NCBI GenBank assembly: GCA_005787025.1
Contig: SYCH01000072.1
Span: 1-12,641, forward strand
Direction: 5' to 3'
Source: Actinomycetota bacterium
GTDB taxonomy: Bacteria; Actinomycetota; Acidimicrobiia; Acidimicrobiales; Ilumatobacteraceae
Length of the DNA: 12,641 bases
In this document: positions 6,417 to 12,641 of the stretch, piece after piece
Layout: each line of letters begins with the position of its first letter
Position numbering within the stretch: position 1 is the stretch's first letter
Position numbers and translations under genes: made by a program
Notes under the pieces: model-generated
Told to the model about the DNA's origin: nothing
The model's database searches: none
What the model saw: the letters and a program-made list of their open reading frames with translations, nothing else

Positions 6417-8420
6417 TCAGAGCAAGAGGTCGTGATTCACCTGCACACCGCGTCCTTGGCAGTCGGGGCATTGTCCGGCGAAGCTCGTGAGCAGGCCCTC
6501 CCCGATCCGCTTGCGCGTCATCTCAACCAGACCCAATTCGGAGATGTCGAACACCTGGGTGCGGGTCTTGTCCCGGGACAAGGCCGAACGGAACGCGTCC
6601 AAAACCTTGCGGCGGTTCTCCTTGATCTCCATGTCGATGAAGTCGATCACGATGATTCCACCGATGTCACGCAGTCGCAATTGGTGGGCCACTTCCTCGG
6701 CGGCCTCCAGATTGTTCTGGAAGACGGTGGCCTCCAGGTTGGAGGTGCCCACGTTGCGGCCCGTGTTGACGTCGATGACCGTGAGGGCCTCGGTGTGCTC
6801 GATGATCAACGACCCGCCCGAGGGTAACCACACCTTGCGATCGAGGGCCTTGTGAATCTGCTCGTGGACATGATGCTTCTCGAAGATCGGCAGACCCTCG
6901 GTGGCCGCGTCGAAATACTCCACACGATCGGCCAACTCCGGGTTGAACGCCTGCACGTAATCGCGAACGTCCTCGAACAATTGGCGATCGTCGATGACGA
7001 CCCCTCGATAGTCGCTGTTGAACTCTTCGCGAATGACACGTACCGCCAACGGGGGTTCGCGATAGAGCAACGTCGGGCCGTTGGCCTTCTGGGCCTTGGC
7101 CTCGATGGTGTTCCATTGCTCGACCAAGCGAGTCATGTCGGCCCGCAGTTCGTGCTCGGTGGCCGTTTCGGCCGCGGTACGAACGATCAAACCGTGTTCG
7201 GCGGGCTTCACCCGATCGAGGATGCCGCGCAGGCGCTTGCGTTCGGCATCGGGCAGACGCTTGGAGATGCCGTAGGTCTTGGAGTTCGGGATCAACACCA
7301 CGAAACGACCGGGCAACGACACCTCCTGGGTCAGACGCGCTCCCTTCACCCCGATGGGGTTCTTCGTGACCTGACACACGATCAGCTGCTTACCTTTGAG
7401 GATTTGTTCGATACGCGGCTGACTGTCGACGATGTCCTCGGCGTCGTACTGCACGTCACCGCGATACAGAACCGCGTTCTTGGGGGTTCCGATGTCGACG
7501 AAAGCCGCTTCCATTCCCGGCAACACGTTCTGCACCTTGCCGACGTAGATGTTCCCGTGAATCTGGGCCACGTCGTCGGCGGGACGACTGACGTAGTGCT
7601 CGATGAGGCTGCGCCCCTCCAGTACCGCGACCTGGGTGAGATTGGGTCGCACCTGCACGCACATGAAGTGGCGACCGATGGGACGTCCGTTGCGCTCGCG
7701 ACCCCGGCGTCGCTCCACCACCTCGGCGTCGGTCGAGCGAGCGGCGCCACGTTCCTCGGCTCCCGCTCCTCGACCCCGGCCGTTGCGACGACGCTTCTTG
7801 CGCGCCCCACCGTCCGCGCCCACCGAATCGCCCGACCCCGAGGCCGGAGTCGTCGTCGGGGCCGGGATCGCCGCGTTGCCCGATGAGGCCTTGGGGCCCT
7901 TCGTGCTCTTGGAGCGGCCGGGATGGGGAGCACCGGCGCGGGTTCCTCCGGGCATGGTGACCGCGGGACCCGACGGCGGAGCCGGACGGGTGTCGCCGAT
8001 CTTGGGTCGCTGAACCACCGCGCGAGCGGCCGCCTCGGGCGAGGGACGACCCTCGCTCAGGCGCTCGGGCAACTCCGAGGGATCGGCTCCTCCCCCGGGA
8101 TTCTCCCCGCCCGCCACGACGGCGACGTCGTCGTGATCGTCCTCGTGTTCATCGTCGTGATCGCCATCGTGTTCATCGTCGTATTCATCGTCGTGATCGT
8201 CGTCGTGATCGCTCGTGGGTGTCGCAGCACCTTGCGGACGAGGACGATTGCGTCCACCGCGCGAACCACGACGGCGCTTCTTGCGGGCCACCGCCGGCGC
8301 GCCCTCAGTGGTGCCGGTGGCGGCGTCACCGTTCTCATCGGCGGGAGAATCGGACGGCTCAGGCGCGTCGAACGGGTCGGGTGATTCGTGGGTGTCGGGG
8401 GTCTCGGGGACGTCGGACAT
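6417..8420 (-). CDS. rne: Ribonuclease E/G with long charged N-terminal extension
   Basis: This 667-residue endoribonuclease of the RNase E/G family initiates mRNA decay and processes stable RNAs. The catalytic part starts near residue 250: an S1-like RNA-binding domain with HGNIYVGKVQNVLPGMEAAFVDIG at about 288-311, then the RNase H-like and DNase I-like parts. The two metal-binding aspartates are D550 (LTVIDVNTGRNVG) and D593 (IIVIDFIDM), spaced 43 residues apart as in E. coli RNase E (D303/D346). It ends with the zinc-link motif CPDC at 651-654 and lacks the long C-terminal scaffold of proteobacterial RNase E. The extension of about 250 residues has two arginine/lysine patches (46-62 and 206-218) flanking a His/Asp-rich tract (71-98). 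The ATG is preceded by AAAGGA at eight bases. It lies 15 bases after the DUF2344 gene and before rplU. Rng would be an equally acceptable family name. Confidence 0.94.
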   Translation of the reverse strand: MSDVPETPDTHESPDPFDAPEPSDSPADENGDAATGTTEGAPAVARKKRRRGSRGGRNRPRPQGAATPTSDHDDDHDDEYDDEHDGDHDDEHEDDHDDVAVVAGGENPGGGADPSELPERLSEGRPSPEAAARAVVQRPKIGDTRPAPPSGPAVTMPGGTRAGAPHPGRSKSTKGPKASSGNAAIPAPTTTPASGSGDSVGADGGARKKRRRNGRGRGAGAEERGAARSTDAEVVERRRGRERNGRPIGRHFMCVQVRPNLTQVAVLEGRSLIEHYVSRPADDVAQIHGNIYVGKVQNVLPGMEAAFVDIGTPKNAVLYRGDVQYDAEDIVDSQPRIEQILKGKQLIVCQVTKNPIGVKGARLTQEVSLPGRFVVLIPNSKTYGISKRLPDAERKRLRGILDRVKPAEHGLIVRTAAETATEHELRADMTRLVEQWNTIEAKAQKANGPTLLYREPPLAVRVIREEFNSDYRGVVIDDRQLFEDVRDYVQAFNPELADRVEYFDAATEGLPIFEKHHVHEQIHKALDRKVWLPSGGSLIIEHTEALTVIDVNTGRNVGTSNLEATVFQNNLEAAEEVAHQLRLRDIGGIIVIDFIDMEIKENRRKVLDAFRSALSRDKTRTQVFDISELGLVEMTRKRIGEGLLTSFAGQCPDCQGRGVQVNHDLLL
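8127..8210 (-). repeat. GA(C/T)/CA(C/T)-rich low-complexity repeat coding a His/Asp tract
   Basis: This in-frame, imperfect trinucleotide repeat in the RNase E/G gene encodes residues 71-98. They are almost entirely Asp with regularly placed His and a few Glu (units such as DHDD, DEHDGDHDDEHED). It is inside the disordered extension, between two arginine-rich patches. Such repeats vary in length by slippage; the tract length may differ among relatives. Confidence 0.8.
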
Positions 8421-8435
8421 GTGGCTGTTCCTTTC

Positions 8436-9182
8436 TCATGCGCACACCTGAGGGTGCGCAGGGCGGGCCGAGAGCACGTCCACGCGCTCCCCTTCCCGCT
8501 CAATCCATTGGTTGATTCGGAGCACCCGGGTGAGGTGGTTCCACGGCTCACATCCGGGTACCAGGGCTTCGACTAACTCGGTCGGCCGAATTCCGCGGCC
8601 GGCGGTGGTGAGAACTGCTTCGATGACGACGCCACCGGACTCACCCAGCCACCGTGACGGGAGAACGTCGGATTGCTCCGGTGCGATGAGTCCGAGGTGC
8701 AAAATACCGTCCCGAATGTCGTCGCGACGGGTTTCGCCCTTGCGTTCGCGTTCGAGCCACACCTCGGGCGACCGGTTGATCCGCTCGATCTGATCGCCCA
8801 CATCCGGGGCGTCGACGGCCAACACCCACGTCGTGGCCACCACGTCCTCTTGCAGCGAGGCCTCCGAGGGGGCGCACTCGCGAATCCCGGTGACCGCCAT
8901 GCCGACGGGCAGGCTGGCGTCGATCCGACTCGCAAGGTCATCGAGATCGTCCACGCCCAGTCCGGCGTCCTCGGCGAAGGTGACGTCGAGCAGTTCGACC
9001 AGGGACTCGGCTCCGGTGGGAAGAGCGAGACCGAAGGCCATCTTGAGTCGCGGCGTGAACCCCGTCGACATGGCGACGGGAATCTCGGCCTTGCGCAAGC
9101 TGCGCTCCCAGATGCGCGCCACGTCCCGGTGACCCGTGAAACGGATCTTGCCCAACTTGGAATAACTGATGCGGGCCTTCAC
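8436..9182 (-). CDS. Radical SAM-linked protein, TIGR03936 / DUF2344 family
   Basis: The product is 248 residues and belongs to the uncharacterised DUF2344 family, which is found next to, or fused to, radical SAM proteins of the TIGR03960 type. Its conserved parts are visible: KARISYSKLGKIRFTGHRDV at the start and STGFTPRLKMAFGLALPTGAES at about 38-59. The rest is hydrophilic with no membrane segment or signal peptide. The GTG at 9180-9182 is chosen because it overlaps the TGA of the upstream radical SAM gene as GTGA and begins the conserved region. The frame is open further upstream but reads through the neighbour. Translational coupling implies that the two proteins work together. The last eight codons contain a hairpin just ahead of the RNase E/G start. 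No catalytic residues are known, and I do not assign a reaction. Confidence 0.88.
   Translation of the reverse strand: MKARISYSKLGKIRFTGHRDVARIWERSLRKAEIPVAMSTGFTPRLKMAFGLALPTGAESLVELLDVTFAEDAGLGVDDLDDLASRIDASLPVGMAVTGIRECAPSEASLQEDVVATTWVLAVDAPDVGDQIERINRSPEVWLERERKGETRRDDIRDGILHLGLIAPEQSDVLPSRWLGESGGVVIEAVLTTAGRGIRPTELVEALVPGCEPWNHLTRVLRINQWIEREGERVDVLSARPAHPQVCA
8439..8460 (-). other. Hairpin between the DUF2344 gene end and the RNase E/G start
   Basis: TGCGCAC and GTGCGCA, extended by CC/GG across a one-base bulge, form a stem of about nine base pairs closing a TGA loop on the plus strand; the minus-strand RNA folds equivalently. It lies at the very end of the DUF2344 coding sequence, 19 bases before the RNase E/G ATG and just before its AAAGGA site. 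It could be a processing or feedback element for the RNase mRNA. It has no T tract and does not look like a terminator. Confidence 0.4.
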
Positions 9183-11131
9183 GAGGTCACCATCGACTTC
9201 GGTCGCAGGCTGATGGGCACCGAGCCGCCCAAGGCCAGATTCTGACCCGTTCCTTGACTGCCACCCGCTGGTGCCACCGGTGATGCCACGATGTGTTCCA
9301 ATCCGTCGCCGGTGCACACGCCACAGTCGTAACACGGGGTCCAACGGCAGTCCTCGAGGCCGGCCTCAGCCAGTGCCGAGCGCCAGTCCTGCCACAAGAA
9401 ATCATGGTGCAAACCAGCCGACAGATGGTGCCACGGGAACACCTCGTTCTCGTCGCGATGCCGCGTGACGAACCAATCGGGCGAGAGTCCCTCGGCGGCC
9501 ATGGCATCGAGCCAACGGTCGAGCAGGAAGAACTCGGACCACTCCTGGAACACGCCGCCCTCACGCCACACCCGTTCGATGACCGCGCCGACGCGACGGT
9601 CGCCCCGACTGGCGATGCCCTCGGCCAACGTCGCCGCCGGATCGTGCCACTTCACGTGCACGCCCTTGGCGCGGCCGGCGGCCTCGCGCACGATACCGAT
9701 CTTGCGACGTAATTCGGGAACACCGTTCTGACCGAACCATTGGAACGGTGTGTGCGCCTTGGGCACGAAGCCTCCCACGCTCACCGTCACGCTGGCACGG
9801 TTCGTGTATTTCTTGCCGATCGACACGCAGCCCGCGGCCAGGTCGACGATGCCCTCGGTGTCGATATCGGTCTCGGTGGGAAGCCCGGTGAGGAAGTACA
9901 ACTTCATTCGTGACCATCCCGACGAGAACGCCGATTCGACGGCTCCGTACAGATCCTCTTCGGTGATGAGTTTGTTGATCACGGTGCGCAGGCGCCAAGT
10001 ACCGGCCTCGGGCGCGAAGGTGAGGCCACTGCGACGTCCGCTGGCCACTTTGGCCGCCAAGCCAACGGTGAACGCGTCCACGCGAAGCGACGGAAGGCTG
10101 ACCGTGGGTGCACCGCAGGCGGTCGGATCCGGTACCACGGAGGTGACCACGGATTCGATGCCGCTGAAGTCGGCGGTCGACAACGACGTCAGGCTGACTT
10201 CGTTGTAGCCGGTGCGCTTCAATCCCTCGGTGATCATGGTGCGCACCTGTTCGGCGGGGCGCTCGCGAACTGGGCGGGTGATCATGCCGGCCTGACAGAA
10301 ACGACAACCACGGGTGCATCCCCGGAAGACCTCGACGGCCAAACGATCGTGGACCACCTCGGTGAGCGGTGCCAGGGGGCTCTTGGGGTACTGCCATTGG
10401 CCGAGATCGGAGACGGTGCGCTTGGTGACCAGTTCGGGCACGTCGGAGAACGCCGGTGTGATTCCGACCACTCGATCGCCGTCGTAGGCCACCTCGTACA
10501 TCGAGGGCACGTACACACCAGGGATCCTGGCCAGCTCGCGCAACACCGCGTGGCGCGAACCCTCGGTGCGACCCGAGGCCTTCCACTCGCGCACGATCTC
10601 GGTGATCTCTCCGATGACCTCTTCGCCCTCCCCGAGAACGGCGCAGTCGATGAAGTCGGCCATGGGCTCGGGGTTGAACGCCGCGTGGCCACCGATGATC
10701 ACGAGCGGATCAGTGGGCCGACGATCCGCGGCCCGCACCGGGCTTCCGGCCAGATCGATCATGTTCAGCACGTTCGTGTACACGAGTTCGGCCGACAGGT
10801 TGAACGCCAGGATGTCGAATTCGTCGGCGGAGCGGTGCGTGTCGACCGAGAACAACGGAATGCCTCGCTCGCGCATCAAAGCCTCGAGGTCGACCCAAGG
10901 CGCGTACGTACGCTCGGCGACGGCGTCGGGGCGCTCATTCAGGATCTCGTACAAGATCTGCAAGCCCTGATTGGGCAGGCCGACCTCGTACACATCGGGG
11001 TAAGCGAGGAGCCAGGCCACCTTGCCGTGACCGTGCTGGGGCGACGCTGCCCCGTCCTCGCAGCCGATGTAACGGGCTGGTTTGCGCACCCTCGCTAGGA
11101 GCGGTTCGAGCCGCGGCCAGAGGGATGACAT
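9179..11131 (-). CDS. Radical SAM protein, TIGR03960 family (cobalamin-binding-like N-terminus)
   Basis: The product is 650 residues. The radical SAM [4Fe-4S] site is FRGCTRGCRFCQAG, with C272, C276 and C279 in a CX3CX2C arrangement. Residues 40-180 resemble a B12-binding-like Rossmann region (YPDVYEVGLPNQGLQILYEILN, VIIGGHAAFNPEP, GEGEEVIGEI), but the DXHXXG cobalamin motif is not evident, so cobalamin use is uncertain. The barrel continues to about 500 (TFAPEAGTWRLR; MKLYFLTGLPTETD). A second cysteine cluster, C595, C600, C603 and C606, lies near the C-terminus and could hold another Fe-S cluster or zinc. The last 40 residues are Gly/Ser-rich. The ATG at 11129-11131 begins the conserved N-terminus; the frame is also open upstream across rodA but not coding there. 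It overlaps the DUF2344 gene by four bases. Substrate and reaction are unknown to me. Confidence 0.9.
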   Translation of the reverse strand: MSSLWPRLEPLLARVRKPARYIGCEDGAASPQHGHGKVAWLLAYPDVYEVGLPNQGLQILYEILNERPDAVAERTYAPWVDLEALMRERGIPLFSVDTHRSADEFDILAFNLSAELVYTNVLNMIDLAGSPVRAADRRPTDPLVIIGGHAAFNPEPMADFIDCAVLGEGEEVIGEITEIVREWKASGRTEGSRHAVLRELARIPGVYVPSMYEVAYDGDRVVGITPAFSDVPELVTKRTVSDLGQWQYPKSPLAPLTEVVHDRLAVEVFRGCTRGCRFCQAGMITRPVRERPAEQVRTMITEGLKRTGYNEVSLTSLSTADFSGIESVVTSVVPDPTACGAPTVSLPSLRVDAFTVGLAAKVASGRRSGLTFAPEAGTWRLRTVINKLITEEDLYGAVESAFSSGWSRMKLYFLTGLPTETDIDTEGIVDLAAGCVSIGKKYTNRASVTVSVGGFVPKAHTPFQWFGQNGVPELRRKIGIVREAAGRAKGVHVKWHDPAATLAEGIASRGDRRVGAVIERVWREGGVFQEWSEFFLLDRWLDAMAAEGLSPDWFVTRHRDENEVFPWHHLSAGLHHDFLWQDWRSALAEAGLEDCRWTPCYDCGVCTGDGLEHIVASPVAPAGGSQGTGQNLALGGSVPISLRPKSMVTS

Positions 11132-11140
11132 GACCCCTGA

Positions 11141-11146
11141 AGTGTA
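11141..11146 (-). promoter_or_regulatory. Candidate -10 box of the radical SAM operon
   Basis: TACACT on the minus strand is followed by nine bases and then the ATG at 11131, which would leave only two or three untranslated bases. No -35 box is recognisable. A promoter here would make sense if the hairpin just upstream ends the rodA transcript. Confidence 0.3.
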
Positions 11147-11168
11147 CCGGCGACCCCGGCCCGGGAGA

Positions 11169-11200
11169 CCTCCGGCCTGTGGATAACCGCCTACCGGAGG
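11169..11200 (-). terminator. GC-rich hairpin after rodA, possible terminator
   Basis: CCTCCGG (11169-11175) and CCGGAGG (11194-11200) form a perfect 7-bp stem with an 18-base loop. One arm lies in the last rodA codons and the other in the gap before the radical SAM gene. There is no T tract, so this would be a non-canonical terminator. The loop contains a DnaA box, so the palindrome may instead have a DNA-binding role. Confidence 0.35.
11178..11186 (-). promoter_or_regulatory. Perfect DnaA box (TTATCCACA)
   Basis: The minus strand reads TTATCCACA, the high-affinity DnaA consensus, in the 59-bp gap between rodA and the radical SAM gene. It is isolated: no second perfect box or AT-rich unwinding region is nearby, so it is not an origin. 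Rough chance expectation for one perfect 9-mer on either strand in a window this size is about 0.1, so it may be coincidental. Confidence 0.4.
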
Positions 11201-12354
11201 CGTCGCATGTGCACGCTTTCGACCAGTCCGACCATGATGGCGAAGGCGATCAGCGAGGATCCTCCGTAGCTGACGAAGGGCAAGGGAACCCCGGTCACGG
11301 GCATGATGCCCATGGTCATGCCGATGTTCTGGAAGACGTGCCAGAGGACGACGCCGAAGATGCCCGCGCAGAGGTACGAGCCAAAGGCGTCGCGGGCCAG
11401 GTTGGCCACCCGCCAGATGCGGAAGAGCATCAAGCCGAACAGGCCGACCACCAGTCCGCCCCCGATCATGCCGAACTGCTCGGCCACGGCCGAGAAGATG
11501 AAGTCGCTCTGCTGCACGGGAATGAACTTTCCGTTCGTCAACGGCCCTTGCAGGTATCCCTTGCCGAACCAACCGCCCGTCGCCACGGCGCGCTTGGCGA
11601 AGCGCACCTGGAACACGTATTGCTGCAGGCTCTCCTCCGTGGAGTTCTGGTTGATGAACGCTTCGATGCGACGTAACTGATACCGGTCGACGATGCCGGC
11701 GACGATGGCCGCCGCGATCGTCGCGACCGTGAGCATCGAGATCAGGGCGAGATACCGCAACTTCGCGCCCGCCATGACCATCACACAGATGGCACCGACG
11801 ATCATCACGAAGGCCGAGCCCAGGTCGGGTTGCACGATGATGAGCGCCACCGGCACGCCGACCAACAACAGACCCGTGATGAACTGCGAGTAGCTCATGA
11901 CCGACTCTCGCGACTCGCTGTAATAGGCGGCCAGCACCACGAGCACCGCCGGTTTGGCGAATTCGGCCGGCTGGAAGGAGATCGGTCCGAGATCGAACGA
12001 CAGTCGCGCTCCACCGCGCAACGCACCGGCGGACAACACCAGGAGCAACGCGATGATCGAGACGCCGTACAGGAAATAGGCCCGGTCGTTGAGCAAGGTG
12101 TAGTCGAGGGACATCACGACCGCCAGGGTGACCGCCGAGATGATGAGGAAGACCACCTGCCGAGTGGCGAACCAGTACGGGTCGCTGTCGATCTTCCAGA
12201 ACGTGGCACTGTAGATCGAGAATGCCCCCACCACGGCCAGAACCACCACGGTCGAAATCAGCACCCAATCGATGTTGCGTTGCGGCGATCCCAAACTGGA
12301 ACGAACGTTGCCGAGCCCCCGGTCGGGGCGACGCTTCATGATCGGAACAGACAT
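11191..12354 (-). CDS. rodA: SEDS peptidoglycan glycosyltransferase RodA
   Basis: This 387-residue, roughly ten-helix membrane protein polymerises lipid II during cell elongation, together with a class B penicillin-binding protein. SEDS family features are FQPAEFAK at 127-134, QPDLGSA at 175-181, ATGGWFGKGYLQGP at 258-271, the extracellular loop IPVQQSDFIFS at 278-288 and the signature GVPLPFVSYGGSSL at 355-368. D284 in SDFIF aligns with the aspartate considered catalytic in RodA proteins. The ATG at 12352-12354 overlaps a TGA in a TGATG arrangement. That stop belongs not to the upstream penicillin-binding protein but to a 21-codon micro-ORF that copies the RodA N-terminus. The protein ends soon after the last helix (VHMRRLR). 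Pairing with the upstream transpeptidase supports RodA rather than FtsW. Confidence 0.95.
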   Translation of the reverse strand: MSVPIMKRRPDRGLGNVRSSLGSPQRNIDWVLISTVVVLAVVGAFSIYSATFWKIDSDPYWFATRQVVFLIISAVTLAVVMSLDYTLLNDRAYFLYGVSIIALLLVLSAGALRGGARLSFDLGPISFQPAEFAKPAVLVVLAAYYSESRESVMSYSQFITGLLLVGVPVALIIVQPDLGSAFVMIVGAICVMVMAGAKLRYLALISMLTVATIAAAIVAGIVDRYQLRRIEAFINQNSTEESLQQYVFQVRFAKRAVATGGWFGKGYLQGPLTNGKFIPVQQSDFIFSAVAEQFGMIGGGLVVGLFGLMLFRIWRVANLARDAFGSYLCAGIFGVVLWHVFQNIGMTMGIMPVTGVPLPFVSYGGSSLIAFAIMVGLVESVHMRRLR

Positions 12355-12357
12355 CAG
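12307..12357 (-). repeat. Tandem duplication, copy A (true rodA start)
   Basis: This 51-bp segment holds the start codon and first 16 codons of rodA. It matches copy B, 65 bp further upstream, at 49 of 51 positions. Each copy contains a GCCCC/GGGGC inverted repeat with a five-base loop. Confidence 0.93.
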
Positions 12358-12419
12358 CCAAGTCCCCCGGTGTTGCCGAGCCCCCGGTCGGGGCGACGCT
12401 CCATGATCGGAAGAGACAT
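12354..12419 (-). CDS. 21-codon micro-ORF duplicating the RodA N-terminus
   Basis: The peptide MSLPIMERRPDRGLGNTGGL (plus a final G) repeats RodA's MSVPIMKRRPDRGLGN with two substitutions. Its ATG overlaps the stop of the penicillin-binding protein gene as TGATG, and its own TGA overlaps the rodA ATG in the same way. It is therefore placed to be translated by re-initiation between the two genes. It most likely arose when a 65-bp stretch spanning the gene junction was duplicated. It may be a translational relay or leader peptide, or simply a neutral relic. No independent function can be seen. Confidence 0.5.
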   Translation of the reverse strand: MSLPIMERRPDRGLGNTGGLG

Positions 12420-12422
12420 CAG
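12372..12422 (-). repeat. Tandem duplication, copy B (decoy rodA start)
   Basis: This copy carries the end of the penicillin-binding protein stop codon and the micro-ORF start. The period to copy A is 65 bp, which is not a multiple of three, so the copy could not be read through in frame into rodA; instead it closes with TGATG. Weaker similarity extends into the 14-17 bases upstream of each ATG (GGCGGAC versus GGGGGAC), suggesting that the duplicated unit included the tail of the upstream gene. Confidence 0.93.
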
Positions 12423-12641
12423 TCGCGTCCGCCGTAGGCCGCGCCGCCGAGACAACGGGTGCTGGGGAGTCGACGTTCGGGCGCGGCCACCAGCGACTCC
12501 GTGTTCAACGGATTGGACGGAACGACCGGAGCCATCAAAGCCGCGCCCGCGACGGCCATGAACATGCACTTCACCACGGGAGCCGCGGCCTTGGCACCGT
12601 AGCCGGCCTTCTCGAGATACGCCGACACCACGATGGGGCGC
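12419..12641 (-). CDS. mrdA: Class B penicillin-binding protein (PBP2/MrdA type), C-terminal end only
   Basis: Only the last 73 complete codons are in the window; the gene continues beyond base 12641. The stretch IVVSAYLEKAGYGAKAAAPVVKCMF is the typical end of a transpeptidase domain, in which the final strand and helix carry the GYGxKAAAPV sequence. After it come a small hydrophobic segment and a variable, Gly/Arg-rich tail. The catalytic SXXK, SXN and KTG motifs would lie upstream and cannot be checked. Adjacent rodA makes this the transpeptidase partner of the elongation machine. Its TGA at 12419-12421 overlaps the micro-ORF ATG, consistent with translational coupling. Confidence 0.85.
   Translation of the reverse strand, partial: RPIVVSAYLEKAGYGAKAAAPVVKCMFMAVAGAALMAPVVPSNPLNTESLVAAPERRLPSTRCLGGAAYGGRD

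Noticed and set aside
6352..6471. Forty-codon N-terminal extension of L21
   Set aside because: L21 universally begins MYAV or similar, and the extension would run through the RNase E/G stop and a promoter-like sequence.
6852..7886. A long open frame on the plus strand opposite the RNase E/G gene
   Set aside because: It lies fully antisense to strong RNase E/G homology, has no recognisable domains and is explained by the GC-rich codon pattern of the real gene.
11132..12361. Upstream extension of the radical SAM frame across rodA
   Set aside because: The frame is open but reads antithetical to rodA's own frame with low-complexity residues. The conserved protein begins at 11131.
1..12641. CRISPR arrays, tRNA or rRNA genes, transposases, phage genes
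   Set aside because: None was recognised on either strand; repeats are limited to the mrdA-rodA duplication and the His/Asp-coding tract.

Overview
The window is GC-rich, bacterial and densely coded. Nearly every gene is a core housekeeping gene. Gene content (MoxR ATPase, MurJ, PBP2/RodA, RNase E/G, L21/L27, Obg, ProB, Dgt) together with several TANNNT -10 boxes 6-7 bases before a start codon (leaderless transcription) suggests an actinobacterium. My best guess is an uncultured member of the Acidimicrobiia (Ilumatobacter-like). That placement is an inference from general character, not from a database match.

Layout, left to right. Bases 1-140 are a lower-GC stretch that joins abruptly onto a truncated MoxR-type AAA+ ATPase (minus). 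Divergent from it is murJ (plus), the lipid II flippase. murJ runs tail-to-tail into proB (minus), which lies behind obgE (minus). A dGTPase gene, dgt (plus), diverges from obgE and converges on rpmA. Then, all on the minus strand and read from right to left: the end of a class B penicillin-binding protein (PBP2/mrdA type), rodA, a radical SAM protein of the TIGR03960 type, its partner of the TIGR03936/DUF2344 type, an RNase E/G gene, rplU and rpmA.

How it fits together. mrdA and rodA form the SEDS/transpeptidase pair of peptidoglycan elongation, and MurJ supplies lipid II to it. RNase E/G, L21, L27 and Obg form the RNA-decay and ribosome-assembly block. The two radical SAM-linked proteins, translationally coupled by a GTGA overlap, sit between these blocks and remain without an assigned function; they are the best candidate here for an undescribed system. 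ProB starts proline synthesis and Dgt trims dNTP pools.

The oddest local structures are: (1) a 65-bp tandem duplication at the mrdA-rodA junction that creates a 21-codon micro-ORF copying the RodA N-terminus, with TGATG stop/start overlaps on both sides; (2) the abrupt loss of the MoxR reading frame inside its conserved CYEG motif; (3) a perfect DnaA box in the loop of a hairpin just after rodA; (4) a His/Asp-rich tract in the N-terminal extension of RNase E/G; (5) dgt sitting inverted inside the usual rplU-rpmA-obgE block. There is no gene-free stretch longer than 300 bases. I saw no tRNA, rRNA, CRISPR array, transposase or phage gene.
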